A stretch of DNA of 64,000 bases from Tretioscincus oriximinensis (GCA_022410635.1 JAJVDF010000211.1:1638025-1702024), one strand, 5' to 3'; numbered from the stretch's first letter, positions 23,001 to 34,755 are shown. Notes: generated by a model not told the origin, from the letters alone. Program-made: numbers and translations.

Positions 23001-23894
23001 CTAAGGGGAAAAAAAGCAATCGAATATGGAGGAACAACAATAGATTACAATTGTGGAGAATAAAGCCACATGACTGGGCTCATAACTCAAGAAGTAAACC
23101 ACACTAAGGGAGGCTTAGAGCAAATATGCAAAAAATATCCCAAACCCTAAAATACTGTATATTTAAAATACAGCCAATCCAATCTTCCTAACCCTCCCCT
23201 GAAGTCTCACATATCTCCATTGGAAAGCTATTTTAAGGCTGGAGGTCAACTACCGAAAAGCCTGAGTGTCACAGATTCTCGCATATTTGTGGGAGTGAAT
23301 GTATAAGAAAGCCTTGATTTTGTGATCTTAATACATCGGTTATATGGGAACTATATTGGAAAAGGCCTTCTTTCGAATACTTAGGACCCACACAACATAT
23401 GGCTTTTTATAGCAATATCAGTGCAATTCCTTAAGATCAAAATGATTTGCATCCAACCATGTAATTCCATAAGCATTGCAAAGAATACACTTTGCATTCT
23501 GTATTAGTTTCAGCTTCTAAACAATCTTCATGTGAACCATGTGAAGCATAGATTCTAGTGCCTTCATTGGAACATGAGTGCACATGAGAACATGGGTGGG
23601 TGTATGCATGTATGTGCAAACAAGAGCACAACTGCTACCTCTCTTTAGGGAAAAGATGACATCAAACATTTGTTTAACTTGAGCAATGTATAACTGTCAA
23701 CAGGAAAAGACTTTGTGAAGATAATATGTCAGTACAGTTCGATATTAAAAGACAGTAGAGGTCAGTATTAAAAGAATGGCACCATACAGCGATCTGCTCA
23801 GATATAGCATAATGGAGAAGAAGAAATTATTAACTTGTCTTTACACTGCCTTCAGCTAGAATAAATTACTGCTATTATCTACAAAGCAAATTAC

Positions 23895-24209
23895 CTGAAC
23901 ATATAACACCAGCATCTTCTCCATGGTTGCAGTCATTGGATCCCCAAGGCTTGGCCTTGCAATTGGCAAGGGATGTTTCTGATCCTAAACATTCCACATC
24001 ATCCAACCAGATGGGATCAGCTCCTCGTCCAAACCGAGCTCCTCGGGGGGCAGATATAGCTGATCCACAATCAAGATATCTGCACACAACCATGGCTTCA
24101 CTGATGTCCCAGCTATCATCACAGACAGTTCCATACTGATGAAGATGAAAGACTTCCACCCGACCAGAACATCGATGTGTACCATTAACTAATCTCAGCT
24201 CGATTGGAT
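23895..24209 (-). CDS. SRCR receptor gene, domain 7
   Basis: 315-bp exon, phase 1 at both ends. It begins with the 'DPxE' linker shared with domains 3 and 5. Eight cysteines are present, with 'YGTVCDDSW' and '[12 protein letters not shown]'. The normally invariant LGC is LDC here, but the cysteine is kept. Confidence 0.93.
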
Positions 24210-25499
24210 CTGAAATAATAGAAAGATTACTACAGAAACCCCACAAAGCTGCAAATAAGTAGAATTTCAGTGATTGACCTTGTTGTCAACCAGGAGGAAG
24301 CAGTTAGATCATGGGACTTGAAAATAAAGCTAGTATTATTTAGAATGCNATGGTTTGCCAGCACCCTGTTTTTCCAATAAGCACAGATTAATAGGATGGG
24401 TATTTCCTGAAAAGTAATAACAGTGTTATTCAGTCTTCTTTCTCAAGTTGATTATTCTCAGAAAGCAATTCCATCTCATTATTTTGCAGTTTGGAACATA
24501 AATAAATTATGATTAGAAAATAATTGTGATTTCTTTGAAATTCCTTTCCAATCCTTTTGACTCACTAGTAACATTCTCATGATCCTTTGAGAACCATGTC
24601 TGTGTCAGGCAAATTGAGGGGGCACAGGCTTCACATATAAGCACATTCCTTAAGAGTCTATGTCTCTAGGACAGGGGTGATGATTAGGATATTAGTAACA
24701 TTACTTGAAGACCATACAGCCTCCCCAGCTCCAGCCATCTTGGACAGTCATCAGACTACACCTTCCTCTTTCCATGCCCTTCTCTACCAAGTCCCACAAA
24801 ATAATGCATTTTTCATTGCCCACCTAGCCCCTTGTCCCTTCATCCCTCCCTCCCCCACCTTCCTCTCTCCTGTACCTCCCCCCTCCTCTTTTTTGTATTT
24901 CTCTTCACAAGTTAACAAAGTGAGAAACCATTATATTACCAGGGCACTGTGGGGAGCATGTCATGCGCTGAACCGAATAGTTTCTTGGGCTGGATCTGGT
25001 CCCTGGGCTGATCCATTCCCCATTCTGCTCTAGGGGAATAGATTGGCTGCATGAGCCATTTGCCCAGCTCACCCTTAAGCATAGAGACCATGTCAAGGAG
25101 TACATCCATGGAAAACTGCTTTAAAATTTTACTTGAAGCTCAAATTATTACTGCCACTCCGAGGCAGACAAGGCCTATCCCTGAGCTGACTTTTGCCTGA
25201 CTCTGGAAAATGGCCTACTTCTATGTCCATTTCCAAAGCTGCAAGAAATACCTTCACCCAGAAATTTATTTCTTCTCCAGTTTTGAAGTTAGGACAAGTC
25301 AGTGCTATTGGAATGTGGATGACTGTGCCCATTACATTCTTAGTTCAATGTACCAAGAAATTTTCTACAGTGGTGTGAGTGGTGCGTGTGTGAATTCTAT
25401 CATTGATTTTTCAATTCAATTTCTTCCCCTTTGGATGTATAGATGAGCCAAGTTCCTTATGGAGTGGGATTGCAGGTGAATGAGTTCACATTTGCTTGC

Positions 25500-25862
25500 G
25501 GTTAGGGAAAGAGAAGAAGAGGAAGAAGGAGAAGAAGAAGGAGAAGATGAAGAAGGAGGAGAGGATGAAGAAGAGAGTTTTTATACCCCACCTTTCTTAC
25601 TCGAAGGGACTCAAAGCAGATTACAAAGATATTTTTTGCCTGAAGGCTTACATTCTATCTTCTCTACTAGGCTGTGGTGGTTCCCATTTATCTAGTTGCA
25701 GTCAGTTGCAATTTCTTGCAATTCTTGCTTTCAAATTACTGAGTTGGCCAGAGCTACAGGCTAGTAGAAGGTGCTCATCCCTCCCCACATTCGACACAGG
25801 GCATTGAAACCCGATCTCCCAGATGAGAGATTGTCTCCTTAGCGACTGAGCCATTCGAGGAT
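25500..25862 (-). repeat. tRNA-derived SINE, family 1 (minus, full length)
   Basis: The minus-strand head 'gaatggctcagtcgctaaggag' with B-box-like 'gggtttcaatgccctg' leads into the family body and the 3' tail 'gtggggtataaaaactc', followed by a (GAA/GGA)n tail that forms the purine-rich tract at 25505-25575. Intron between SRCR domains 7 and 6. Confidence 0.85.
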
Positions 25863-25957
25863 CTAATGGTGAGTACAAAAGCTGAACAGTTTCACATGAA
25901 AAGAGAAATCTTTAACCAGTTCCTAAACCCCAAATCTTGATTCCAAATAAAGATTAC

Positions 25958-26263
25958 CTGCACACTCAACACCAGCATCTTCTGTATGATGGCAGTTGTT
26001 GATTCCCCAGGCACTTGCCTGGCATTCTGTGATAGCTGATTCTGTTCCTTGACAGTTCACATCATCCAGCCAGATGGGTCCTGTTCCTGGTCCAAAGGTG
26101 GACTTTTTATGAGCTTTCAAGGCGACTCCACAACCCATTTGCTTGCAGACGACTTCGGCCTGTTTAATGCCCCAGCGGTCATCACAAACAGTGCCCCATT
26201 CCCTGTTATGGTATACCTCTACTCGTCCTGAGCAGCGACTTGAACCATTCACAAGCCTGATTT
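25958..26263 (-). CDS. SRCR receptor gene, domain 6
   Basis: 306-bp exon of the short cassette type, without the 'DPxE' linker. Phase 1 at both ends; the acceptor region contains one N (26269). Eight cysteines with 'WGTVCDDRW', 'VVCKQMGCG' and '[12 protein letters not shown]'. Confidence 0.92.
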
Positions 26264-26939
26264 CTGATNGAAATTGAAACATAAAATATGCAAATTAGGT
26301 CAAGCAAGAAATGAATGTTACGTTACTTAAGACAGAAGAGAGTGGGCCATTTCCCACACACAACTGGAACGCACCAATTAGTTTTATGCCTAATAAAATA
26401 TAAAAATAAAAAGAAGTTACTTTGTCAGATCCAATTACTCAGCAAAGAGAAGATTATATATTTAACACATTTGCTTCGTTCAGATGAGATCTTCCTTGTT
26501 TGCTTATCTATAATGAACACCCATTAACTGTTGACTCATTTTGTACTTTGCAAGCGTTTTACATCAGTTATGATTTCTCCATTTAAAATTGATATGATTT
26601 TTTTGTTAAAGAAATCTTGCAGAATCATAAACGTAATAAAACATGGAAACTGTAGTTGGCCTAGTTACTCTTGACTTATATAAAGCATTTGATTTTGTTA
26701 GTCACTGTTATATAAAAATAATTCTATTTAACATGAAATAAGAGAAAGATTTATGAGAAGAATTAGTGCAATGTTTCAACAAATGTTGGTAAGAATGTTA
26801 CTGTTTTTTCAGAAATATTTATATTTTTAAAAGAAACAAGACAGAACTTCTATGTTTTTCCTGTATTCTTGAGGTACAATTGGAAGAAATGGTTAGAACT
26901 TGCACTGTAAGAAGCAAGGGAATCGAAAACAAGTCAGCA

Positions 26940-27440
26940 AATGTTGTTTTGCCTCTTTATAAATCTGGTGAGGCCACATTTGGAATACTGTGTTCAATTC
27001 TGGTCACCACATCTCAAGAGGGATATTTTGGAACTGGAGAAGGGGCAGAAAAGGGCAACAAAAATGATCAAGGGTCTGGAGCACCTCCCTTACGAAGCAA
27101 GGCTGCAACGTTTGGGCCTCTTCAGCCTTGAAAGGAGACGTTTGAGGGGTGATCTGATTGAAGTGTACAAAATCATGCATGGGATCGACAGGGTGAATAG
27201 AGAAAAAATGTTTTCTCTATCACACAACACAAGGACCAGAGGGCACTCCTTAAAACTGTTGAGTAGAAAAGCGAGAACAGACAAAGGAAAGTATTTTTTC
27301 ACCCAGAGGGTCATCGGCCTGTGGAATTTACTTCCTGAAGAGGTAGTGGTAGCTAACAGCTTGGATAGTTTCAAGACAGGACTAGACAGGTTTATGGACA
27401 CCAAAGGTATAAATGGATACTAAGATAGTTGTCTGGATGT
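26940..27440 (+). pseudogene. CR1/L3-type LINE ORF2 C-terminus (truncated, frame largely open)
   Basis: The frame from 26941 to 27423 encodes the end of a non-LTR reverse transcriptase: 'VRPHLEYCVQFWSP', 'LERRRLRGDLIEVYKIMHGI' and 'YFFTQRVIGLWNLLPEEVV'. It is intact to the natural end but 5'-truncated. The 3' 150 bp are nearly identical to 62358-62493, implying a recently active family. It lies in the intron between SRCR domains 6 and 5. Confidence 0.88.
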
Positions 27441-27539
27441 TGCCTCTGGGATGGAGATATACAGTATTGATTTCTAATCTGCAAGAAGTTTCTTATGAAG
27501 TAAAGCAAATATTAAAAAGTTTAAAAGACTTAGATGCAT

Positions 27540-27640
27540 CTGAAAAAGTAGACATGTCTACGAAAGCTTATGCCACCCACTTTTCTCAAGTTAGTCTCAA
27601 AGTGCTACTGCCCCCTTTGCTGGACTTCTTTTATTTCACA
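27540..27640. repeat. 'agcactttgagactaac' repeat, reverse orientation
   Basis: Contains 'gtctacgaaagcttatgccacccacttttctc' and 'gttagtctcaaagtgctactg'. Same family as 6449, reverse orientation. Confidence 0.6.
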
Positions 27641-27836
27641 ATAAAGCATGTATATTCTGAAATAAATTGGCCCCACAGTGCTTTATTGTGGAATATCCAA
27701 CTATAGTGGAATAAGTAAGTAATGTGGGGATGCACCCTAAGTTTGTCTTAAGACTGCTGATNCTTTTTGTTTCATTTATTTGTAGATTTGGATGGCAAAA
27801 TTCGCTTTCTGGACTCCCCTGCTCTCCCACAATTAC

Positions 27837-28151
27837 CTGAACATATAGCACCGGCATCTTCTCCATGGTTGCAGTTGTGCTCTCCCCAAGCTTTAATGCG
27901 GCAGTCTCGAAGAGCAGCTTCTGTCCCTTTACATTTGACATCATCAAGCCAGATGGGATCATTTCCCCTTCCAAAATGGGCTGATCGTGGGGCTGCCAAG
28001 GCCACACCGCAACCTAGTTCTTGGCACACAACTTGGGCGTTACTCAGTTCCCACCCATCGTCACACACTGTGCCCCACTGCTGGTTGTGAAGAATTTCAA
28101 CTCTGCCAGCACAACGACTTGTCCCGTTCACCAGTCTGACTTCATTTGGGT
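27837..28151 (-). CDS. SRCR receptor gene, domain 5
   Basis: 315-bp 'DPxE' type exon, phase 1 at both ends (acceptor TCATTTCAG). Eight cysteines, 'WGTVCDDGW', 'VVCQELGCG' and '[12 protein letters not shown]'. Closest in its linker and the 'FGRGxDPIW' loop to domain 7. Confidence 0.93.
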
Positions 28152-28242
28152 CTGAAATGATTAAAGACATGATTATTATTTCTATCTCTCCCAAACCATC
28201 ATCATCATTGTCATCATCATCACAACAATAGCACCCCTTTCA

Positions 28243-28430
28243 CAAAAGGGCGATGCACACATAGCTTTTGTTGCTTTCTTCACAACAGACATCTTGTGAA
28301 GTATGCAGGGCTGAGAGAATTCTAAAGGACTGTGATTATCCCAAGGTCACCCAGTTGACTTCATGGAAGGGTGTAGAATCGAATTGAAAGACTACCAGAT
28401 AAGAGTCCATACTGAGACCACATCGTTATT
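28243..28430 (-). repeat. tRNA-derived SINE, family 2 (minus, decayed)
   Basis: Body phrases 'tttgttgctttcttcacaacagacatcttgtgaagta' and 'aaggtcacccagttg' on the minus strand. The head is degraded. Intronic, between SRCR domains 5 and 4. A 15-base poly-C run follows at about 28585. Confidence 0.7.
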
Positions 28431-29118
28431 AATCTTAAAATTGTGTCTTTGAAGGTTTAAGAAGGTGGCTGAAGCTGCTTTAATTCCATTTTATGGTGGC
28501 AGTGAGAACCTTTGAAATTATTGAGTGGAGCATTTTCAAGGACAATCACTCACAGAAGTATCTGTTTTGCAAAGCATCCCCCCGCCCCCCCCCCCCCACA
28601 TAGCAGTAATGTGGGAAATAGGCCATGCTCACCCCAAAATGAGAAAAGGAAGCCTCTGCAGATGGGAGCGCTCCCTCAATTGGAAGTGGGGTTATGGAAT
28701 GGGATTAGTTACACTGATGGTTGGTTTACCATAAAGGTCAATAGAAAAAAGTCAGGTTGCATTTTTAATGGTTGTGGAAAAGGAACTATTTTTGCAACTG
28801 CAGCTTATAGTGCTAGTAGCACCTGCTAAAATTTCCTCCTTTGCACACCCATTAAAACGCAGCATTCCTGCCTTGCTTTTCTCTAGTAACCTTATTTGCC
28901 ACCATGTAAGCAATGCAGACAAAGCTCATTAGTTGGAATTACCCTGAACTGGTTAAAGAAATGGACCACATACAATATATTATTTCATGGTTTACTTGTG
29001 AAAAAGATTCAGGAAGAAAGGTTGGAATATCTATATGCAGCTGGACTAGGCAGCATTCTTAAGTAAACAAGTTCATCCACGTTTCCAGCTTTCACATATG
29101 AAACATGTCTCCATTGTT

Positions 29119-29435
29119 CCAGAACCAGAGTGTTCTAACTCCACATTAATGGAATTTGGAGATTTTTGGCACCCCAAATCCACCCTACCTCTTGAGGCAA
29201 GCAGCCATCGCATGTGACCAAGTAATCCCACTATCATTGGCTGATGGAGTTAGAACAACATGGCTCATAGTTGAATCAATGGCTATGATTGACAGATGGA
29301 GTTAGTACAACATGTTCTAAAGACGTGACATATGGTCCTGTGTTAAATTATTATGGTCACCTAATGGAATTTGAACAAAATGGAGTACTAATTTCCAAAT
29401 TCATCTGAGACAGAATTAGAACACTCTGGTTCTGG
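29119..29435. mobile_element. Inverted-repeat-flanked MITE candidate
   Basis: A perfect 20-bp inverted repeat (29119-29138 and 29416-29435, starting CCAGAACCAGAGTG) bounds a 317-bp segment. Inside are two near-identical phrases 'gatggagttag(a/t)acaacatg' (about 29243 and 29293). I could not find a convincing target-site duplication, and there is no coding capacity. Confidence 0.55.
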
Positions 29436-29546
29436 AGTGACAAAATGACAATGATTCCCAGAGGCCTTTCCCTGCAGGTAAGTGTAAAAAACCTTAATCT
29501 CAGATGCTCACATTGTTTCCTAATTCCACCATATTATAGAAATTAC

Positions 29547-29852
29547 CTGAGCATTCCACGCTTGCTTCATGACTGTGATCACAGCTATGTTCTCCCCAGG
29601 GTCTTTTCTGGCATTCACTCAGAGTTAGTTCCTTTCCTGTGCAATTAATTCTGTCCAGCCAGATGGTACCAGGGCTTTGGCCATATTTTGAGCCACCCAA
29701 AGCTTTTAGGGCTTTGCCACAGCCTAGTTCTCTGCAAGCAACATTGGCATCATTTATATCCCAGTCAGAATCACAGATACTTCCCCACTGCTGGTTGTGA
29801 AACACCTCAACTCTTCCTGTGCAGCGACTTTGGCCATTCACTAAACGCAACT
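29547..29852 (-). CDS. SRCR receptor gene, domain 4
   Basis: 306-bp short-type exon, phase 1 at both ends. Eight cysteines, 'WGSICDSDW', 'VACRELGCG' and 'GTIWLDRINCTG'. It shares the 'KYGQ' loop with domain 2. Confidence 0.93.
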
Positions 29853-29910
29853 CTGATGGGATGAAAGAAAGGAAGAGTCAAAACATAGCAGCATGCTAGT
29901 GAGGAAAAGA

Positions 29911-30352
29911 GTTATCTACAGTGCTTTTTTTCTAGAAAAAAAGGTGACGTACTAACGCCGGCGAGGGGGGGGCGCCGTTATCGGCGGCGGGGGAGCAGGG
30001 GGGTTAGCTAATGCTGTCCCCCCCTGCCACCGCTAACGCCGCCCCCCACCGCCCCCACCACCGGTGAGGGGGGTGGCGGCGGAGGCGGAGGCGGCGGGAC
30101 GGCGTTAATGGTGGCAGGGGCAGCGTTAGCCTCCCCTGCCGCTAACGCCGCAGTACCAGCACCTTTTATTTAGGTGGGNNNNNGGGGGGCGGCGTTAGCG
30201 GCGGCAACAGCGTTAGCGGCGGGGGGCGTTAGCAGCGGGGGGGCGGCAGCTAACACTGCCCCCTGCCGCTAACGCCCGCCCCCCCGCCTAAATAAAAGGT
30301 GCCGGGACTGCGTACCGGCGCGTTCCGTCACAAAAAAAGCCCTGGTTATCTA
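29911..30352. mobile_element. GC-rich non-autonomous hAT-like transposon (copy 2)
   Basis: The element spans 29919-30344 (426 bp including 5 Ns at 30179-30183). It is flanked by a perfect 8-bp duplication GTTATCTA (29911-29918 and 30345-30352). Its ends match copy 1 at 4798. The interior is made of 'gcgttagcggcgg'-type inverted blocks. It sits in the intron between SRCR domains 4 and 3. Confidence 0.85.
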
Positions 30353-30582
30353 CAAGAAGAGACACAGTGAGGAGAGTTCTATTAAATTCCAGAAAATCTC
30401 TTCACAATAACAAAGTATGATAAATTATGAAAAGGTTTGTTTTGCAGTACTAAGATGGACTGTGGGTCATTGTCGGCATCCCATTCTTCACTCTCAGGAT
30501 AGTATGATTCTGAGGAAGGTATAATTATGAGTTAGAGACACAACATGGCTAATCAGCTTCCAATCATTACAATTGGTCTTAC

Positions 30583-30897
30583 CTGCACATATGACTCCAG
30601 CATCTTCTGTGTGGGAACAATCATGTTCTCCCCATGCTTTTGCCTCACATTTGCTGACAGCACTCTCAGTTCCTGTACAGTTGACACCATCTAGCCAGAT
30701 AGGACCTATTCCCTCTCCAAAGCGAGAACCTCGTGGAGCTGACAGGGCTGTCCCACAGCCAAGATACGTGCACGCAACTTTCGCATCATCAAGATCCCAG
30801 TCATTATCACAGATGGTTCCCCAAAGTTTATCATGATATATTTCGACTCTCCCAGAACAACGATTGAGGCCGTTAACTAATCTGATTTCAGGTGGAT
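30583..30897 (-). CDS. SRCR receptor gene, domain 3
   Basis: 315-bp 'DPxE' type exon, phase 1 at both ends. Eight cysteines, 'WGTICDNDW', 'VACTYLGCG' and 'GPIWLDGVNCTG'. The frame is open end to end. Confidence 0.92.
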
Positions 30898-32313
30898 CTG
30901 AGGAGAAAAAACATTAAAATCAAGTGAAACTGGAGCTTATTTATGGTACAACCAGCTTCTTACAGTGTCTGTGTCCTCTCTTAGTATTATATTATGGCTA
31001 GCCAAATGCAATAGAAATTTCACTTTCAAGTGATTTCTCAACCCTGTTTGGAAGCAGCCATGATTTGCCCATAGACTGGAATATAGTGGAACATATTGCC
31101 CATAGTGGAACAGCCACTTTTGGAATTATCTTTCTCACACAGTGGTAAAAATTTATCTGAAGGTGACTGAAGTGGGTAGATCTGGCCTCCCTCATGTAGA
31201 AATAAGGTGGTGAAGGTACATCTTATTTACTTCAGTGTTTGCATTGTTCAGTACTCCAATGGGCAGGAAACGTATGCAGAAGTCAGCCGTTTTTGGTCCA
31301 CTGGAAGATGAACTGAAGGAGAAATGATACAGTTGTGAAGAAGATTGGTCTTCATAGTTCAGTTTCCCTTTGGAGTAGCAGATTCAAAAGCTACGCTGTG
31401 GATGGAACCTGATGTTTCTGAGTGTGCCTATGGGCTGAGCTGCCGATGAGTCTTGCTTAATCTGTATTTAGCATGTGGATGGCAAATTCCTAATCTGAGA
31501 GATAATTCAGAATAAGGCCCTGTGCAGAAAGAATCCATGAAACTGTTTCTGTATCCAAGCCATATGGTCTGCCACATATGTAAATAATCTTTCCTGCCTT
31601 AGGTTTAAAGCATTTCACCATTGTCTTCTGTATCTTGGCCTCATTGGAACTCATTGCTACTGGAACGAGATAGGTCCAGTAGGGTTAGGTCCTAACCCTA
31701 ACCCTAACCCTGCATTTCAGTTGACCTGTGTTGTGTATGTGTATAAGTGGTGACTAGGAGCCTCATCTACTTCCACCCTGANTTTTTTTTAGAATGGCCC
31801 CTTCCAAATTGGGGTATCTGGTAATCATACATCCGTCTGCTCTGATTGACTCTCCATATTTCTTGTGNTTAATTCAAAGGAGAAAGACATCTACATTTTT
31901 GGGGGGATTGTTAGTACTATATTAGGTGATTTTCGTTAACCTTCACTGCTTTTCCTATGTAAATACTATGTGATTAGACAGAGACGGATGTCCTGCAACC
32001 ACTTTTTTCATTAACAGTCATGGAAAGTATCACAGGAATTCCTGTGCATCAGTCCATCACAACACCGTCTTTAGTGTCATAGAGCACAAAGCACTACAAA
32101 AATTATTTAATTTTTATGCAGAAAAAAATGCTAGAAAGGGTCATGATAGCAAACCATGCTATATGCAATATGGCACTCCCATGTAGATGTTCCCTAAGGA
32201 TTTGGTGCTTTACAGCTCTTATTGTATAGATCTACTGCTGACAGTAATAATAAAAAATAAATATATATAATTCATTTAATTATCCATTGATTCTGAGTAT
32301 TTTCACACACACC
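30898..32313. other. Intron without recognised element except a telomere-like motif
   Basis: The intron between SRCR domains 3 and 2. Apart from the telomere-like block at 31681-31711 I see no repeat or exon that I can support. Confidence 0.4.
31681..31711. repeat. Short interstitial telomeric repeat, head to head
   Basis: AGGGTTAGG, one base, then CCTAACCCT continuing as about three CCCTAA units. The two strands' telomere repeats meet head to head. Confidence 0.75.
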
Positions 32314-33090
32314 TGTTAGGAATGGGTCCTTGTGGGGATTCTCCATAGGGCATTAGCATTAATATATATTGAGATATACATGGATTGACCTGGGTTAGCC
32401 AAAAGTAGGCCTATGGGAAATTTTGAAAAAATCTTTGGTCAAGCCAGACCAAGTAGCAAATGGGAACGGCCAGATCACCCTTCCTTGCCCTCCAAGCATA
32501 CCTGCAAAGGTGACCTTTCAGTATGAATGAACTAATTAATCCCATTGTGGTAAGGGGAAACACAATATTTACTCAGGCTGTGCACTCTTAGCTAAGAACT
32601 ATTAAGCTTGATAGTGGCCTGAAGCTATCCCATCAAGAGCCATTAAGCTTGGGCTCCTGTGGGTGAGTCACTGAGGTTCCTGTAATTAAGACTATTGATA
32701 GAGGCAAACAATGGTTAAAGGGGTCCATCCAGTAAACACACACACACACACACTAACATCACCATATTTGGAGTTCCTGACCAGGCTGCACCTCCTTGGG
32801 AAGGAGAGAAATACATCACGCAGGTGTCACCACCTGACCCACGTGGGGTCTGCCCACCCCTTTCTTGACATCATAATCTTGATACACACCTTCTGATTTT
32901 GGGTCAATAAAAGATTGTACTCGAGGACATTCTGGAGGACTCCATGACCCATGGACCCTCCTGAAATTGCTCGTTGATCCAAGACGTGTTGCCCGTGTGA
33001 TTCCTGTTACACGTGTCTATCTGCTGCGGACCAAGCTGCCTTTAATTTCCGTTAGGCACATAATAACGGGTAAGCAAACCCCCGTTAGGT
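32314..33090 (+). mobile_element. ERV-type LTR (copy C)
   Basis: Plus-strand copy of the family at 10625 and 11681. It begins TGTTAGGAATGGG, contains 'gacccacgtggggtctgcc', 'gtcaataaaag' and 'catggaccctcct', and ends near 'acccccgtta' at about 33088. The final CA and a target-site duplication are not clear. A (CA)n run lies at about 32738-32751. No internal retroviral genes adjoin it. It lies in the intron between SRCR domains 3 and 2. Confidence 0.75.
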
Positions 33091-33183
33091 CCTATAGATC
33101 ATTTTTTGACAGCATTATTATTACAAACTCTCGATACCCTCTACATTTGATCCAGGCCCACCCCTTCTCGAGAGATGACTTTT

Positions 33184-33386
33184 TAGGCTGACCAGATGAC
33201 CCCTTTGGGGGGGGAGGTTGAAAATCCGTTTTTGGGGTGCCTCCCTGTTTTTTCTGAGGGGGAAAAATTAAAAAACAAAAAAAGTTTTTAAAAAATTTGA
33301 AAAAAAAATTCCTCAGAAAAAACTGGGAGGCACCCCAAAACTGGGTTTTTACTCCCCCCCCCNAAAAAAGGGGTCATCTGCTCAGC
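33184..33386. mobile_element. Palindromic MITE (copy 2)
   Basis: Starts TA|GGCTGACCAGATGACCCC and ends GGGGTCATCTGCTCAGC, an almost perfect inverted repeat over the full length. The centre is A/T-rich. It abuts the 3' side of LTR copy C. The 3' TA of the duplication is mutated. Confidence 0.7.
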
Positions 33387-33534
33387 AGCCCCCACTTTGA
33401 GCTCACCTCCCAATATATGTCAATTTTGCTTGTGGGCAATTTTGCTTTTACTTCTGCTTGACATTTGAAGGAACTTCAACTCCTTACATCTCAGCTTTTT
33501 TCTTTTTAAATTCCCATAATCCCATGATGCCTAC

Positions 33535-33840
33535 CTGTGCACTCCACGCCAGCATCCTTACTGTGCTCACAACGCCGCTCTGCAAAGCTTTGGGGTGGAC
33601 ATTGCCTCAAGCTGGCTTCTTCCCCTGTGCAGTTCACTTGATCCATCCACACAGGTCCAGATCCTTGTCCATATTTCGCACCCGTTACTGCTGCGATTGC
33701 ACGTCCACAGCCCACTTCCTGACACACTACCAAGGCATCAGTGAAGTCCCAACCATTGTCACATATGGTTCCCCAGTGTTGATTATGAAGTATCTCAACT
33801 CTGCCTTTGCATACACTGGGCCCCCCTGCCAGCCTTATTT
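33535..33840 (-). CDS. SRCR receptor gene, domain 2
   Basis: 306-bp short-type exon, phase 1 at both ends. Eight cysteines, 'WGTICDNGW', 'VVCQEVGCG' and 'GPVWMDQVNCTG'. The usual 'LVNG' is 'LAGG', as in domain 10. The region before C8 is 'SFAERRCEHSKDAG'. Confidence 0.92.
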
Positions 33841-34227
33841 CTGTTTAGGAAAAAGATTGAAGGGAAGACATCATTAATACAGATCTTTTTTAAAAAAGCC
33901 AAGCATTTGCAGCAAAAACTCTTAGATTTCAATGCAGCAATTTCCCAAGGTAATTCCGTATAAGCATTTTGGCATGTGCTAAGTGAGAATGGTTTGCATA
34001 AATAAGTCCCCCCATTGTTCACATCATGGACACAAGAATAGTCAGGCCCCTGATCCAAGGTGTGGTAAGGTGTAGAAGGTGTGAGCCAAGCTCAGCTCCC
34101 CCATTCCTAGCTGCAATTACATCCTTTTAGCTTTTTCTTAGTAAAATACTGACAACAAAGGAATTCATTTCATCAAGAATCTAGTATATGCCTGATCTCA
34201 GAATAGAATTAATACTTAACCAGCTCT

Positions 34228-34530
34228 TAGGCACGAATGGCTCAGTCACTAAGGAAACAGTCTCTCATCTGGGAGATCAGGTTTCGAAGCCCTGTGTCGG
34301 ACACGGAGAGGGATGAGCATCTTCTCCTAGCCTNTAGCTCTAGCCAACCCAGCTATTTGAAAGCAAGAATTGCAACTGACTGCAACTAAATAAATGAGAA
34401 CCACCACAGCTAAGTGGGGAAGATAGAATGTCAGCCTACGGGTGAAAAATACCCTTGTAAACTGCTTTGAGTCCCTTCACATGAGAAAAGCAGGGTATAA
34501 AAACCAAGTTCTTCTTCTTAGTTAATGCTG
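34228..34530 (+). repeat. tRNA-derived SINE, family 1 (full length)
   Basis: Head 'aatggctcagtcactaaggaa' with B-box-like 'ggtttcgaagccctg', body as at 7458, and an intact 3' tail 'agcagggtataaaaacc' followed by (CTT)n. This is the best-preserved copy in the window. Intron between SRCR domains 2 and 1. Confidence 0.87.
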
Positions 34531-34567
34531 TAACCCTCAACCAGATCTGGAGATTCTGTGTTGTTTA

Positions 34568-34755
34568 TAAGAACATAAGAAGGGTCATACTGGATCGGGC
34601 CAGAATCCATCTAGTCCAACATTCTGTCTCACACAGAAGCCCACCAGATGCACCTGGGCAGTCTGAACAGAGAAAAGCAAAATATGCACCTGTTCATGAC
34701 TCCCTGCAAATGATATTTCAGGAGTTCTGCCTGTTGNTCCATCCCGGAGGCAACA
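34568..34755 (-). repeat. LINE 3'-end fragment
   Basis: Minus-strand copy of the 3' UTR seen at 62500-62700 ('cataagaaggg', 'ccatctagtccaacattctgtctcacac', 'gactccctgcaaatgatatttcagg'). Confidence 0.75.
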
